Assembly (NCBI GenBank): GCA_030435675.1
Contig: CM059623.1
Coordinates: 1,824,012-1,888,011 of the forward strand
DNA length: 64,000 nt
Source: Steinernema hermaphroditum
Lineage: Eukaryota > Nematoda > Chromadorea > Rhabditida > Steinernematidae
Reading direction: 5' to 3'
Below are positions 32,988-44,310 of the stretch, piece after piece. Positions within the stretch are counted from its first letter, which is position 1. Each line of letters starts with the position of its first letter. The notes under the pieces are model-generated. The model worked only from the letters and a program-made list of their open reading frames with translations, had not been told where the DNA came from and did not search any database. A program made the translations under genes and the position numbers.

Positions 32988-35900
32988 TCAAATAAAATTG
33001 TAATTATTATTTGTGCGACTTCTTTGCGCTCGGATAACATTTTGCAACGACTGGATATCGATTCTGACGGAGCCTTTGTGAGTGAGATAGTCTCCCAGAG
33101 TTGGATCGATCTCTGCATGGCGGCCGGCGCGTTTCCAACCTAAACACTTGTCGTTTACACCGGTCTCGCGTCTTTACTTACAGATGACATATTCCTTCAG
33201 GTAAACTGTAGCACAGGAGGAACTCTCAGCAGGAAGTGGATGTTCCCTGAAGTATTCCAACAGGTCTACCATGGAAGAGAACGTCAAGCCCTGGAGGCTG
33301 CACTCTCCTGTGTTTTCGATGGATATTCGAAGATGCTAAAGGAAATTGTAGGTAAGTACCTTAAGTGCTAGTACCTTAGCTTTATTTGAGAGATTGAAGG
33401 TGAGGACGAATTCTCCAGGGCGGGTTTCCGATTGTCGCACTAGGAAGAGTCCATGGCCGTCGACGCCGTTATGAAGGACTAAGGAGGAGCTTTCGTTCCG
33501 GGAAAGCCTGGCGTGGAACCTATAATTGGATGATCGAATCTTCTATTGGAATCTAATTTTTTTTTAAATTCGAGAAATAAGATCCTTACAAGGGAGGGTT
33601 CCCAAGTGATAAACGCCGATTTGGCTCAAACTTTGTACATTAGGAGAGCTATGGCCATGTAGTGCAGTGACGTATGCCGCACCGGCAGCATCTAATAAGA
33701 GAGGGTCTAAAAGCAAGTTAAAAGATAGGGATTAGGTGATATAGTGCTGTTGAAGCCAGTCTGAAGATGATGACTGTGTGGTGTAGTGGTTAACGTGTCG
33801 GACTACAATTCCTTTTTCTCCGCCGGGTTCGATTCCCGTCGACGGTATAACGTTTTTCTTGGCCTTAATATCTTCGCCAATATCTTTAAACCCATTTAAA
33901 ATATACGAAAACCGTTTGATTTTAGGCAATAGGATGCTGTGACCGGGGTACCATTACGTTATCACTGTGTGTGGTCGTTGTGCGACTCTCGTAAGAGGCG
34001 ATTTTCGTGCATTTTAAACGGTTTTAAAGACAGTGGCGATAATAGTAAGGGCAAGAAAAAAGTTATGCCGTCGACGGGGATCGAACTCGGCGAAAAAAGC
34101 ACTGGTAGTCCGGCACGTTAACCACTACACCACACGGTCATCGCAATTCTTTGCAAGAAAAACAGCACTATATACCCTCATCCCTATCTTTTAACCTGCT
34201 TTTAGACCCTCTCATATGAGATGCTGCCGGTGCGGCCTACGTCACTGCACTACATGGCCATAGCTCTACTAATGTACAAAGTTTGAGCCAAATCGGCGTT
34301 TATCACTTGGGAACCCTCCCTTGTTAGTCAAAAACAGAGTTGGCTTTCAACTGGGGCTCTTTTCTTGGACTCTAATGTGAGCTCGGGTCACACTCTGTTT
34401 AACCTATAAAATAACATAAACTATACCACGGATAGTTATCGAGTCCGGGCGGGAAGCGATTGAGCCAAACAGGAACTCGGTGCTCATCACTGAGCCTCGC
34501 CGTCGTCACCAAAGACTGCACGTTGTTCAGAGATCGTGATGAAAAACCTGAAACGATGATTGATGTCAATTGGAAATCATTACAATGCCAGACGGTTTGC
34601 AAGGTAATTAACAGAAAAACACGTCTGCAAGCCGCTATAATTATTACACAGAACTCTCGTTTTGTGCTTTTCTGTTAGCAGAGCGTCGAATTTAGAAATT
34701 CTTGATGGCTCTGATAAACCAAAAAGATACGTTTTTAGCTCTTTTCTATTTGGTAGGGGGCAGTGGGGCACATTCAGTGACAAAAATTACCCTTTCCCGT
34801 AGTCTGACACTGCACTTCGTTCTTTACACCCTAAGATTTAAAAAAATCACGACATATTCAAATGGCTTGTCATGGCCAGATTTGAGAAAAGACAAGGAGA
34901 CAGTTTCAGAAATACAAAAAAAAAGAGAAGAACTGCTTGGAAAAATGATATACTGATACAGGGTTCGAACTCGAATCGACCGTTTCACAATCCGCAGTGT
35001 TACCCACTGAACCACACAAGCATAAATTTTTGAGGCGTCCATTTTGTGTGGCGCAGCGGATAGCGTCGTCGATTAGTAATCCACACAGCTCGGTTGGAGT
35101 TCGGTTTCAAGCAAAACTTTTTTTGTATCTTTTTTATTTTGTATTTTTTTCTTTTTACAATATGATAATTTTTTGCCTTAAGTAGTCCCGATCGAGCCAA
35201 ACATCCGGACTCGTCGAGATCATTGAATCTGACACTGCATTACCACAACATTTGAAAAATCACAACAGACCCAAATGATTCCTCTTGATCAAATTTGAGG
35301 AGGACGGAAGCGACGGTTTCCTGCAGAGTCGACTTCCGCCGGGACGGTTGGGATCGATGATAAGAGGCGGATTGCCGAGTGGAATAGAGTCCCTAATGGC
35401 GTTGATCCACTGGAGACATTCCTCTCGAGACTTCGTTTCTATGACATATTCCATTCCGTTGAATGCTTTAAGCACAAAAGTACAATCTGTCCAGTCTTCC
35501 AAATCTGACGTCTCCCTCACTTCAGCGATAAGAAGGCAGAATATTCCAGATTTGGCTCGGCTACTCTGAATTGATTCGTCTATGTGGACAAAACCGAAAA
35601 CCGAATTGTCTACCTTCGATGGAGGGTAAAATTCCAGCAGATAGCCGCCACTCGTTTTCACTAAACAGAGTCGACCCTTTTGCCAAGATTTGGTGTCCAG
35701 ATCTAGGCCTTGCAAGTAGCGCACATGGCCTTCTTTGACGAGTTCCACCGTTTTCTTTGAGCCAAATTTAGATCGGAACCAGGAGGCACGTTTTGTGTGT
35801 GTCGAACAGGCGGATGAGGAGACAGACGTTTGATCAGGGGAGATGGCCTGAGATAAACTGTCAGGATGTGGATAGAGCGTGAAACTTACATTGAAGTAAT

Positions 35901-38900
35901 TGGACATTTCAGATTTGCAGCGAAAAAGCGATGTCGCTCCATACATGGAGCTGGGTCGTTCGCGGGCTGAAATATACATATGATTTTTGGTGCCATATAC
36001 GTTAGGGTAATCAGGAGTTTGCATAAGGCACAGCTGTCTCACTGAAAGGGATAAAGCGCAAAGAAACCACTTGGGGGTTCATGCAGTATAGGTTTCGCAG
36101 GATTGTAAATCTTCGTAAAACGAGTAACTTCCAGATAACCTTCACAGGGCAGGCCCAGACATTGGCAATCTGGATTGGTTCCCCATCTTAAATCATTTCT
36201 GTATCGTGCTATTGAAGCCCTGAACCATAACGGGATCTGCCCACAGGGGCTTGCATGATGTAAGCGGTTGATCCAGTAGTATGCCCTGTGGAACTCACAA
36301 AACTATCTATCTAGGCCAGCCATTCTACAGAGAATCAGGGACTTGATTTTATGATTAATCGGGGACTACGTTTCTGTTTGCATATAAAACGGCACTTAAT
36401 AAATGAGATGCGCCGAAAAGGGTACCCAGACAGAGTAGGCAGAAGAGAGTCACTAGTCTGGAACCATTTCCGATAGCATTCAATAGCGAGACCGGTCGAT
36501 TTGTATCGTTTTTTGCTTCCCTCTTTTTCGGACGGTCTCGCGCCTGGATGTCCACGGAAATGACATCCTAGACTTTATTTTTATCTAGACGTCTAAATAG
36601 GGTGTGCTACAAAAGCGCCTAAACAAATGTGTAGAGAGTCCCTTGTCTGGAGTCATTTCCGATAGCATTCAATAGCGAGACCGGTCGGTATTTTTGTCTT
36701 CCGATTGATTTTACGCTCTCATAAATGACTTGGTATTCTATGCAAATACTACATCGTGCAGTAAAATATTGTACCATGTGTAGATGCCGTTTTTCGGCAC
36801 ATCCTACAGGACCCCCCACAAATGACACTAAAAAATCTTTTTATAGCAAAAAAAATATGTTTACGTAAACTTCGCATCGAGCAATTTATCAATTGTGTTT
36901 TCGGAGTTTGTGCTCGAAACTTCCGGATATCTTGGTGAATCTGCGGACGTATGCTATTTACATCATCAATCCAACCCTTATCTAACTACTGTCACACATC
37001 GAGTAGAGATGTAATAATACTCGATCACCTGGATTACACAATGTGCGATTAATATCAGTAGCAGCTCGATCTATCCCAGTGAGTGATGAAAAAGTTTCTG
37101 ATCAGAGAGCGGGATTACAATAAGTTTGTGTTTAGGCGGCTAGACACATAAATTCTGGGCTTTTTTAGGTCTACAACTGATTAAGATCGTGACTCAGCCT
37201 AACATTACAATGCTGATGTTAATCTTTGAACTCGTTATTTTGATTCGCTGCACTGATCCGCTGTTGTCGCTTTGATTTTGAAGTTTAAAAGCGAACAGGT
37301 GGGTGTTTGAGTGTGTCCACAGTAAACTATATGCGAGTGACCAAACAACATAGGAAAGAAGATGAGCTCAGCGATTAATCATCTGCTTTTGAGCTCTTGT
37401 GACAGCTTGGGGCGATGTGGTCATGGCAAGTGTACTGTTTTTTTTCTGCGACTTTTTCTGAAACTCTTATCATATGGATCACGGAATAAGTCCAGTTGAA
37501 CCTACTCGGGTTAATCGGACTTTGCAGGAGCTATACACTCAGCACTATGTGCCTATCCGCGTCGCTGTCCTTTTGCAGTGATCTTGATCTCGACCATCGC
37601 CTCCAGGAATAAACTGCGACTTGGAGCGTTTCCCTGGTATTTGAACCGTTCCCATAGATATGAATTGATATGAATAGATTTGAACCTACTTCCGTAAATT
37701 TATATCGTGTTTCATGCTCTACTCAATGTCGGGCCAATTTTTGCAAAAGATCAAACGATACATTATTGAGGTATACTTTAATTATATCTATTTATTATCT
37801 ATTTGTTAACGATAAACTAAAGGCTGTACTGTCGTGTTAAGACTTCTACGGTCGTCGGTCTAAATTAGGAACGGAAACCGGAACGAACCGGAATCAGTCG
37901 GAAGGTCCGGGGTTCGAATCCACCCGCGAGCAAAACTTTTTTATTTTCGTATTTTCTTGACATAACATTCTGGAAACTGTCTGATTGTCTGATTCTATGT
38001 AAGCAAAATTTAAATATGCGGAAAAAGTACATAAAAAAAGTTTTGCTCGCAGGCAGATTCGAACCCCGGACCTTCTGAATGATTCCGGTTCGTTCCGGTT
38101 TCCGTTCCGGTACATCCCTAGTCTAAATCTACAGGATTCCCATTCAGATCTTTTCGGGGACGGTGGAAATCCCAGCACATTCCTGGTTTTTCAAAAAGCG
38201 AATTTCAAAGGGGACGGCTTGAGACAGCTTAAAGCTGAAACACTCTTCCCAGTGTGTCAAATTTCTTTTAGATTCTCCGCAATACCTGTTTGAATTCGTT
38301 ATATTATTGCTATCCGTTCTTAAACTGCTTATGTCATGCCATGTTATTGTGGGTGGTCAATCGCACTTTGCAGGAGTTATACACTCTATCAGTACTATAT
38401 GAACCTTTGAACGCTCCCTTGTTAATGTGTTAATTCTGATTCACATCGCCCGGCCTCATTCTTAAAACAAAAATTTGTTATTGTGGTATGAAACGATTCT
38501 AGTGCTATTATAAACACGATCTATCTTCGTCAGAAACAATTCACTTGTTCGCCATTTCGTGTTGGTGTTGGATATATTTGTTTTGTTTCTGTGTTCTCGT
38601 TCAGGATTACACCATCCCCCGGTGCTACTGTGGATATATTGAGTATGTATATGAAATTAATCTGTAAAAGTGGATTGCCATATATCCTCTCCATTATCTT
38701 CAATGAAGGGGGCTAAGAAGGGCTTAAAGAATCAACGGTAGATGATACCGATAGTGACTTTCAAGCACATAGTGGTCGACTCATAGGAAAGAGGGATAAT
38801 TGGCCGAGGATATTAGGTATATGCCCATTTACATAATTCTTTTTAACATAAAATCTCACATTCAAAGTTGCACAATCTGATCAGAGGCTGCGTTCTTGAA

Positions 38901-39449
38901 AACACGCTACATTGAAGTGGCTGTAGGCACATCAAATCATGACGATGAATTTGGTCTATTGATATTCTTTGACAATACGCTGTCCACCCCTTTCTACGTA
39001 TCTTAAAGTAACCACTCACCGGATTCGGTAGAGCGCCACACCTTGACGTTCGGCCTCCGGTCCAAATTGAACATCGAGACGAGCGTCTTCCGCAAATTCC
39101 GCGTGGGAGTGGGCCGACGCCGGAGGGTGGGCATCGGTGTCGTCTCCTCGGCGGCCGCGGAGATGAAAGGCGTCGTTGTCCTCGGCGAATTCGTCGTCGT
39201 TGTTGCAAATCGATCGGCTAATTCGGCGGCGAAAACGCGACAAAAGCGTTCGATCACGTTGTCAATGGGTGGAGGCCGCTTCGTCAGATTGACGGCGACG
39301 AAGCCGCTCCACGACGACTCGAAGTTGTAGGCGACGGAACGGGCGTACTGCTCGCAGAAGTGCGTCCATCGGTCCACTTCGGACGCGCACAGTTCGGTGG
39401 GGATGACCAGCGTCGGATGGTTATGGGGCGAAAACGTCGGAGGCGTCAT
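32988..39449 (-). CDS. SH2B/Lnk-family signalling adaptor (Phe-ZIP, PH, SH2)
   Basis: Minus-strand exons: E1 39020-39449, E2 35890-36041, E3 from 35847 to about 35300, E4 33375-33519, E5 33182-33335, E6 32988-33139. Phases agree at every junction that could be fixed; the donor of E3 is unresolved and a small exon may be missing, since E4 needs a two-base carry-over (probably a Trp codon). E1 encodes the dimerisation helices (DRWTHFCEQYARSVAYNF and ERFCRVFAAELADRF). E2 and E3 encode a PH domain (VRYLQGLDLDTKSWQKGRLC, YLLEFYPPSK, CTFVLKAFNG, EYVIETKS). E4 and E5 encode a complete SH2 domain with GLFLVRQSETR (phosphotyrosine-binding Arg) and LTFNLSNKAK. Such adaptors link receptor tyrosine kinases, including insulin receptors, to downstream signalling. 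The start ATG 39449 is preceded by a TTCAG acceptor at about 39502; a longer N-terminus from an upstream exon is possible. Introns of about 3.0 and 1.8 kb hold MITEs. Confidence 0.85.
33589..34323. mobile_element. 735-bp fold-back element with TTA duplication and tRNA-like arms
   Basis: The ends CAAGGGAGGGTTCCCAAGTG are perfect inverted repeats, and the arms stay complementary for most of 250 bases. Exact TTA flanks both ends (33586-33588, 34324-34326), as in Harbinger/Tourist-type MITEs. Each arm ends internally in a tRNA-like sequence (33772-33847 plus strand, 34065-34139 minus strand) with A-box TGGTGTAGTGG and a B-box such as GGGTTCGATTCCCG. It sits in an intron of the SH2B-like gene. Confidence 0.85.
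33772..33847 (+). pseudogene. tRNA-like sequence inside the MITE, left arm
   Basis: Good A-box and B-box and a short GGA/TCC anticodon stem around CTACAAT (anticodon ACA if real), but no matching acceptor stem, and a T-run between anticodon and T-arm that would terminate Pol III. It is scored as tRNA-derived, not functional. The mirror copy at 34065-34139 reads on the other strand. Confidence 0.6.
34954..35112. repeat. Divergent pair of tRNA-like sequences
   Basis: Minus-strand 34954-35023 has A-box TGGTTCAGTGGG and B-box GAGTTCGAACCC. Plus-strand 35045-35112 has A-box TGGCGCAGCGG, a loop GATTAGTAATC resembling tRNA-Thr(AGT), and a decayed B-box (GAGTTCGGTTTC). They lie back to back, 21 bases apart. 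CTGACACTGCA occurs about 135 bases beyond each side in direct orientation. Neither folds into a sound tRNA. Confidence 0.5.
36443..36698. repeat. Two direct copies of a 70-base segment
   Basis: CATTTCCGATAGCATTCAAT and AGCGAGACCGGTCG occur at about 36443-36515 and 36632-36698, each preceded by AGAGTC and TAGTCTGG or TTGTCTGG. A related GTCATTTCCGATGGCATC is at 60364-60381, also next to an AGACGTCTAGAC-type motif. It lies in the large first intron of the SH2B-like gene. Confidence 0.55.
37866..38120. mobile_element. hAT-like MITE with 8-bp duplication and tRNA-like B-box arms (copy 2)
   Basis: Flanked exactly by GTCTAAAT (37858-37865, 38121-38128). The right end ends CATCCCTA as in copy 1 at 717-993; the left end has lost about nine bases (TAGGAACGG). 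Both arms contain GGTCCGGGGTTCGAATCC-type sequence with the B-box core GGTTCGAATCC, then GCGAGCAAAACTTTTTT. Over the whole length it is clearly the same family as 717-993. It sits in the first intron of the SH2B-like gene. Confidence 0.9.
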
Positions 39450-39960
39450 CGCGCCACAGAGGAATTCCACGGCGCGCCCTTTAGCCGGAGCGCCTAAGGA
39501 GCTGAATGGAATGTGCTGTGAATGAACGAACAGTTGCGTCGTCCGCGGCGGTGGGCCTTTGGCCGATCACCTGGCCTCCGTTTCGCCGTCTCCCCTCCCG
39601 AGGGGGAGGCGCATCCCGACAACTCGTCATCCCGTGAAACTCCGACGGACTTTGGGTTCAAGGGCGCAGCCGTCGCCAACGAAATTAATGGCACAGCACG
39701 TGGCCGGCTAGTTATCAATTTCGCTTTTTTTGTGGCACAAAGTGCAAAGAATCGAAGTCGGTTTGTGTTGCGGAATGGCTGCTGATCGATCGGAACTTCC
39801 GGCGACGATCGGCGCCTTCGTTGGCCGGAATTAGGGTGAACAGATGCTGCAAACTGTCGTGACATTACGTGCAAGCAGATGAACTTTATGAGGCGAATGT
39901 CGCCGATGCTCACCGTATAAAAAGTTTGCAAATGAGAGACAGATGAGCGTTTTCGCAAAT
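39450..39960 (-). promoter_or_regulatory. GC-rich 5' region of the SH2B-like gene
   Basis: The sequence upstream of the first coding exon has an acceptor (ATTCCATTCAG) ending at 39502, then a GC-rich stretch to about 39850 with long but unrecognised minus-strand frames. It may hold the 5' leader, promoter or an undetected first exon. No TATA box was identified. Confidence 0.35.
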
Positions 39961-42572
39961 TTTGACAATTGTTATGAATGGGATTTTTCGGAAAACCGGA
40001 ACTCTGGAATGTGACGATGTCAGAGGAAATTTATCAACTGCTAAAATGCAAAATTTTGAACATCAAAGTTCTCGATGAACGTGCTGCTTCGAGTTTTCGG
40101 TCCAAACTTGCCGAAAAAATGTGATCAAACCAGTCTTTGGCCTCTCTTCCTAAGGCGCTGCGTCAGCCATAAATCATTGGACAGAAGCCAAGAACTCTTT
40201 CAGGTGCCATACTTCCCCATCAATCAAAACTGATATTCGACACTCTATTTTTCAGTTGTTTTGCCAAATGTCACGTCGAGCGAAGATTGTTGGAAGTTTC
40301 AGAAAAAACATCTTTTTCACAAACGCTCAGTTTTGCAGTGTGGTATTGCTCATAGGAAACAGTGCTCAGCGTTTAAGTAGCTTAATGGAGGGAGATAGAC
40401 TTGACGGCGATTTGGAAGGCGCGGCTCTCAATATTTTTGATAAGCGGAGTCGATATTTTTAACATACTTCGGTGGAACATACTTCGGTGGCTTCCGTGGG
40501 CAGAGCTAGCGAAGAACTCAAACTGGTGTCGGCGCGGCGGAGGAATAAAGCGCTTAGACCGGTCAGAAAACAATGCCTCTCATCTCCGTTCACCTGATTC
40601 GTCACTTCGACGCCGAAACGCCGAAAATAAGATGGTGCCAGCAATAGTATTGGTATATGTGCAATTATAAGGCGTCATGTATGGCGTAATGCCATTGATT
40701 CAAAACGATGAAAGTCATTGATAAAAAGTCATTCTCATTCTGTAATCCGGTAACTAAATAGCTCTCAACAGGATCAACCACTGAGTCCGGTTTTATCTTC
40801 AGTTCCGATCATGCGAAACGAAGCTAAGATTCTCATATCTCGCAGCAACATTCGTGGTGGCTGATTGACCGAATCATATTTATTTTAGGTGTTGCTGAAT
40901 AAACAAATCTATAGTTATTTAGAAAGATGTCACCGGCCTGTTACATGACAATGTCCGACCGACCATTAGCTTTGTGTACTTAAAAGCAGTCCTGCACTTA
41001 TCGGTTCTCTCTACCTTGAATCCAAAACAGTATTTATCATGTCCAATTCCCTTGACCTTCACGTGCTCATTCCAGTATTGCGAAACAAATAAATTCGCTT
41101 CAGAAATTTACGGGGAAAACATGGCGCACTTCAGGTCGCCTTCCGCCCGTCGGCAACACATGCCGCCGGAGGTGTCATGCGACGCTGGATGCTGATGCAA
41201 TAAAACAGTGATGATCAGCCGCCGGAAGCGGTTATTTATCGAGCCGCTGGGGGCGATTGTTACATTTCGGCGATCAACAGAACAGGTTCAGATATGAAGA
41301 TGTTCGCTTTCTTCACGAACGAGGAAGTTCTTGCAGAGGGCAAAAAGATCCGATTTCCAAGTGACCGCGATAATCGTCGTGCTGGGGATTGTCGCCGTCA
41401 TCTAAAAAATCATTAATCAGTCCGTGCGAACAAGGAATCTTTGCTGCCGAAGCCATTTTATACATCGGGCGCGGCAAACAAAGCAATTAAGAGGTCTTTG
41501 CAATTTTTGGTCGTTCCTCAAAATCTTGTAAATATTATATGAGGGTGTGCGGGAACCAAGGATTTCCAAAGATCGGTACATTATTTGGTGAGTTGATACA
41601 ACCTCTTAGCCTGAGGATTCAGCTTCCGTGCGAGCTAGGAATCTTTTTTCTCTGCAGCATTGTCTTCACGAACCTCTGAATTTTAGAGTAGACAATTACG
41701 GCCAAAGGGGGGTTCCTGCGCCCGAAGCTTTCGAGGTGAATGCAGCCACTTGGATTGACACATAAAAGATGACACAAGACGAGTCATACGGAGTGACCTC
41801 AACTCGAATCTACGGCCAGCAGTATGCCTACTGAAGACTACGCCTCCTGTAGATTTTTTACACGATTTATCTTCCCGAATCAACGGCTTACGCTGTGCAG
41901 GACGTCTCATATATGCACAAAGAAGAACATAGTCACACCGTGGTCGCTGATTTTCTTCTGATTTCGGTGGAACAGACGAATCCGAATAGAATGCAGCGTA
42001 GAAGAATGTACAAAAATGTACAAAAATCATTAATATCTAAAAACCTCAAACAATTTTACAACCACACAATGGATAAGTCGTAGCCAATCAGCAGTTTCAT
42101 TCAAAGAAGCGCCTATATCTTCGACAGTGCCTTCATGAACCTCTGAATTTCGAACACACATGTACTATCCGATTTAAAACGATCGATAAAGGTCCACAAT
42201 TTTTTATTTACTGTTAACGGACTGAGATTGTTTAAAGACTGTTTAAATACCGGTTTAAAGTCTAGTATTCGGTCACAAGTTCAGATTTTTGGTCTATGAT
42301 GACGCGCCTTTTTTTCAAAGAGTCCTGCAGGTATGTTCCTGTCAGAGATTGCTTAAACACCGGTTCAAAGTCTAATATTTGGCCGCAGGTTGCGATTTTT
42401 GTTGGACTATGTTCCGATTCGTCTTGGGATTCGCTGGATGTGCATCAATGATACGGAATTTATGTTAAATGTTGTGATCACACGCTAATTGAGTTATTAT
42501 TTTTCGTGAACATCGCGGAAAGCTTGAACACTTCCAGAGATCAAAACTGAGAAAGTGGTGGAAAGAACATAG
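39961..42572. other. Interval without a recognised gene
   Basis: Only short frames with no family similarity. A 115-residue minus-strand frame at 41683-42030 has no splice or start support. From 42200 to 42400 the segment TTTAAAGTCTAGTATTYGG with TTTTTGGTC/TTTTTGTTGG occurs twice as a diverged direct repeat. Confidence 0.35.
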
Positions 42573-44310
42573 TTAATTGATTTATGGCTCTCGTGCCTTT
42601 TACAAAGTGTGATTAATGTTGTCTGACGAGGACTATCACAGTGATCGATGGACTACTACATTATAGCGTATAGATTTTTCTGTTGTATTTCAATGGCGGA
42701 GAATTATGTATTCTCTGCGTATGTTGGGCATTTAACCTTGATAATTATGCCCATTCAGGGCGACTGTCCCACAATTACGAAGTCATTCCGATGAAGAGAA
42801 TCCACCTTGTTGGCCTACTCCACCATATCGATGCTGAAGGACTCAGCACTCCGATGCTTCGAAGCACGCCGAAAAAAACTTATTATTTCGTCTGCTTCAC
42901 CGAAGAAAGAATACAACTGCGACTCACAGATGCTGTACCCAGAATGGCACTCTTAAAATTTTTGTTCGTTAGATTAGTTTCCCTGCAGAATTTTCTGTGA
43001 ATTTGTGAAATGTGAATTTCTTGACTTTGGGCATTTAACCTCAGTATTTGTCCGTCCAGGCCGAAGAATCGCAACAACTTCGAAGTCGCCCCGATGAAGG
43101 GAATCCACCTCATTTGCCTACTCAACAATCTCAACGCTGAAAGAATTTTTCGACGCTTTGAAGCCTGCACACACTGATTTGTTCGTATTTTTGTTCGCGT
43201 TCGTGTTTTGTTCTAGTCGTATTTCGTCTAATTCATGAACGAACAAATGCAACCAGTGTTCTCATACGCTGTAGGCACTCTACTTGTCATTCTTAAAATT
43301 GTTGCTCATATGGTTCGCTTCCGGCAGAATTTTCGTATAATGTGAATTTCTTGACTTTAACCTATTGAAGCAATAATGATGTGATTGGAAACAAACGAGT
43401 TAGCGGTACTGTTTTATAGTTCGGCGAAGATTCGGCCAATTTTGTCTTTTTTACATAAAGGGTCCTGTATCTCACAAACTGTCTGCGTGTCTCGGTTTTG
43501 GCTCAACGCTTCCCCCATTTCTCATTTTGTCTGCTGTCTTAAATTGACCGCTCCTTTGATCAGTCCGTGCTGACAACAACATGGAAACCAGCGGATCGGT
43601 GGGTCTTCCGGACTTGTACAACCTAGGCTCGTTAGCATCACACACTTCAATTATATTTCTCATTTTCAGTTTCAGTTTTAAGGTTAAGTCTGCTTCATAG
43701 AAGGAAGAATACAATCGGCGCTCTCAGACGCTGTACCCTGTCAGACGCTGTACTCTTAAAATTTTTGGTCATTCGATTTGAGTCCAGCAGAGCTTTCATA
43801 ATCCACATGATTTTCATACAATGTGAATTTGTGGGCTTTAACCTATTGAAACAAGAGATTGGAATGAGTAAGTGATACTATTGTTGTTGACTTTTGCGCG
43901 ACTATCTTGATGCCTGATGATATGATTTGAATTTTGTCTTTTTTATGTAATCTCGATCACCTACCGAAAGAGAATCTGTACCTCAAGCATGGCTTGGTAT
44001 CGGTTCAGACCTCATGTTCTCTGAAACCGACCGCTCCTCGGTGATCACTCTGTCCAGATACATGCCGACCAGTCGGTCTTCCGGACTTGTACGACCTAGG
44101 CTTATTAGCATCACACACTTCAATTCTATTTCCCATTTTGTGCTTCAAGATACGAAACAAGAGAAGCAGAAAGCATACACTTCGGAAAGATCAAGTTCGT
44201 CATAGTGGCTGGTCGAAGAATAAGACTTGATTTATGTGGCTCGAGCCTTTTACAAAGTTTGATTAATCACCTCTGACGAAAACCATCATAGTGATGGATG
44301 AACAACCGGG
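42573..44310. repeat. Cluster of diverged, interleaved direct repeats
   Basis: At least four segment types recur in the same orientation: the CCTTTTACAAAGT block (42595 and 44249); the GGGCATTTAACCT block with AATCCACCT (42727 and 43030); the ACTCTTAAAATTTTTG block with AATGTGAATTT (42950, about 43290 and 43748); and the GGTCTTCCGGACTTGTAC block with TTAGCATCACACACTTCAAT (43602 and 44080). The layout suggests at least two rounds of tandem duplication of a unit of several hundred bases, then decay. No coding function is seen. Confidence 0.7.

Noticed and set aside
39494..39958. 154-residue minus-strand frame upstream of the SH2B-like first exon
   Set aside because: No similarity to SH2B N-termini, and an acceptor lies between it and the coding exon; could be leader sequence, but not supported as coding.
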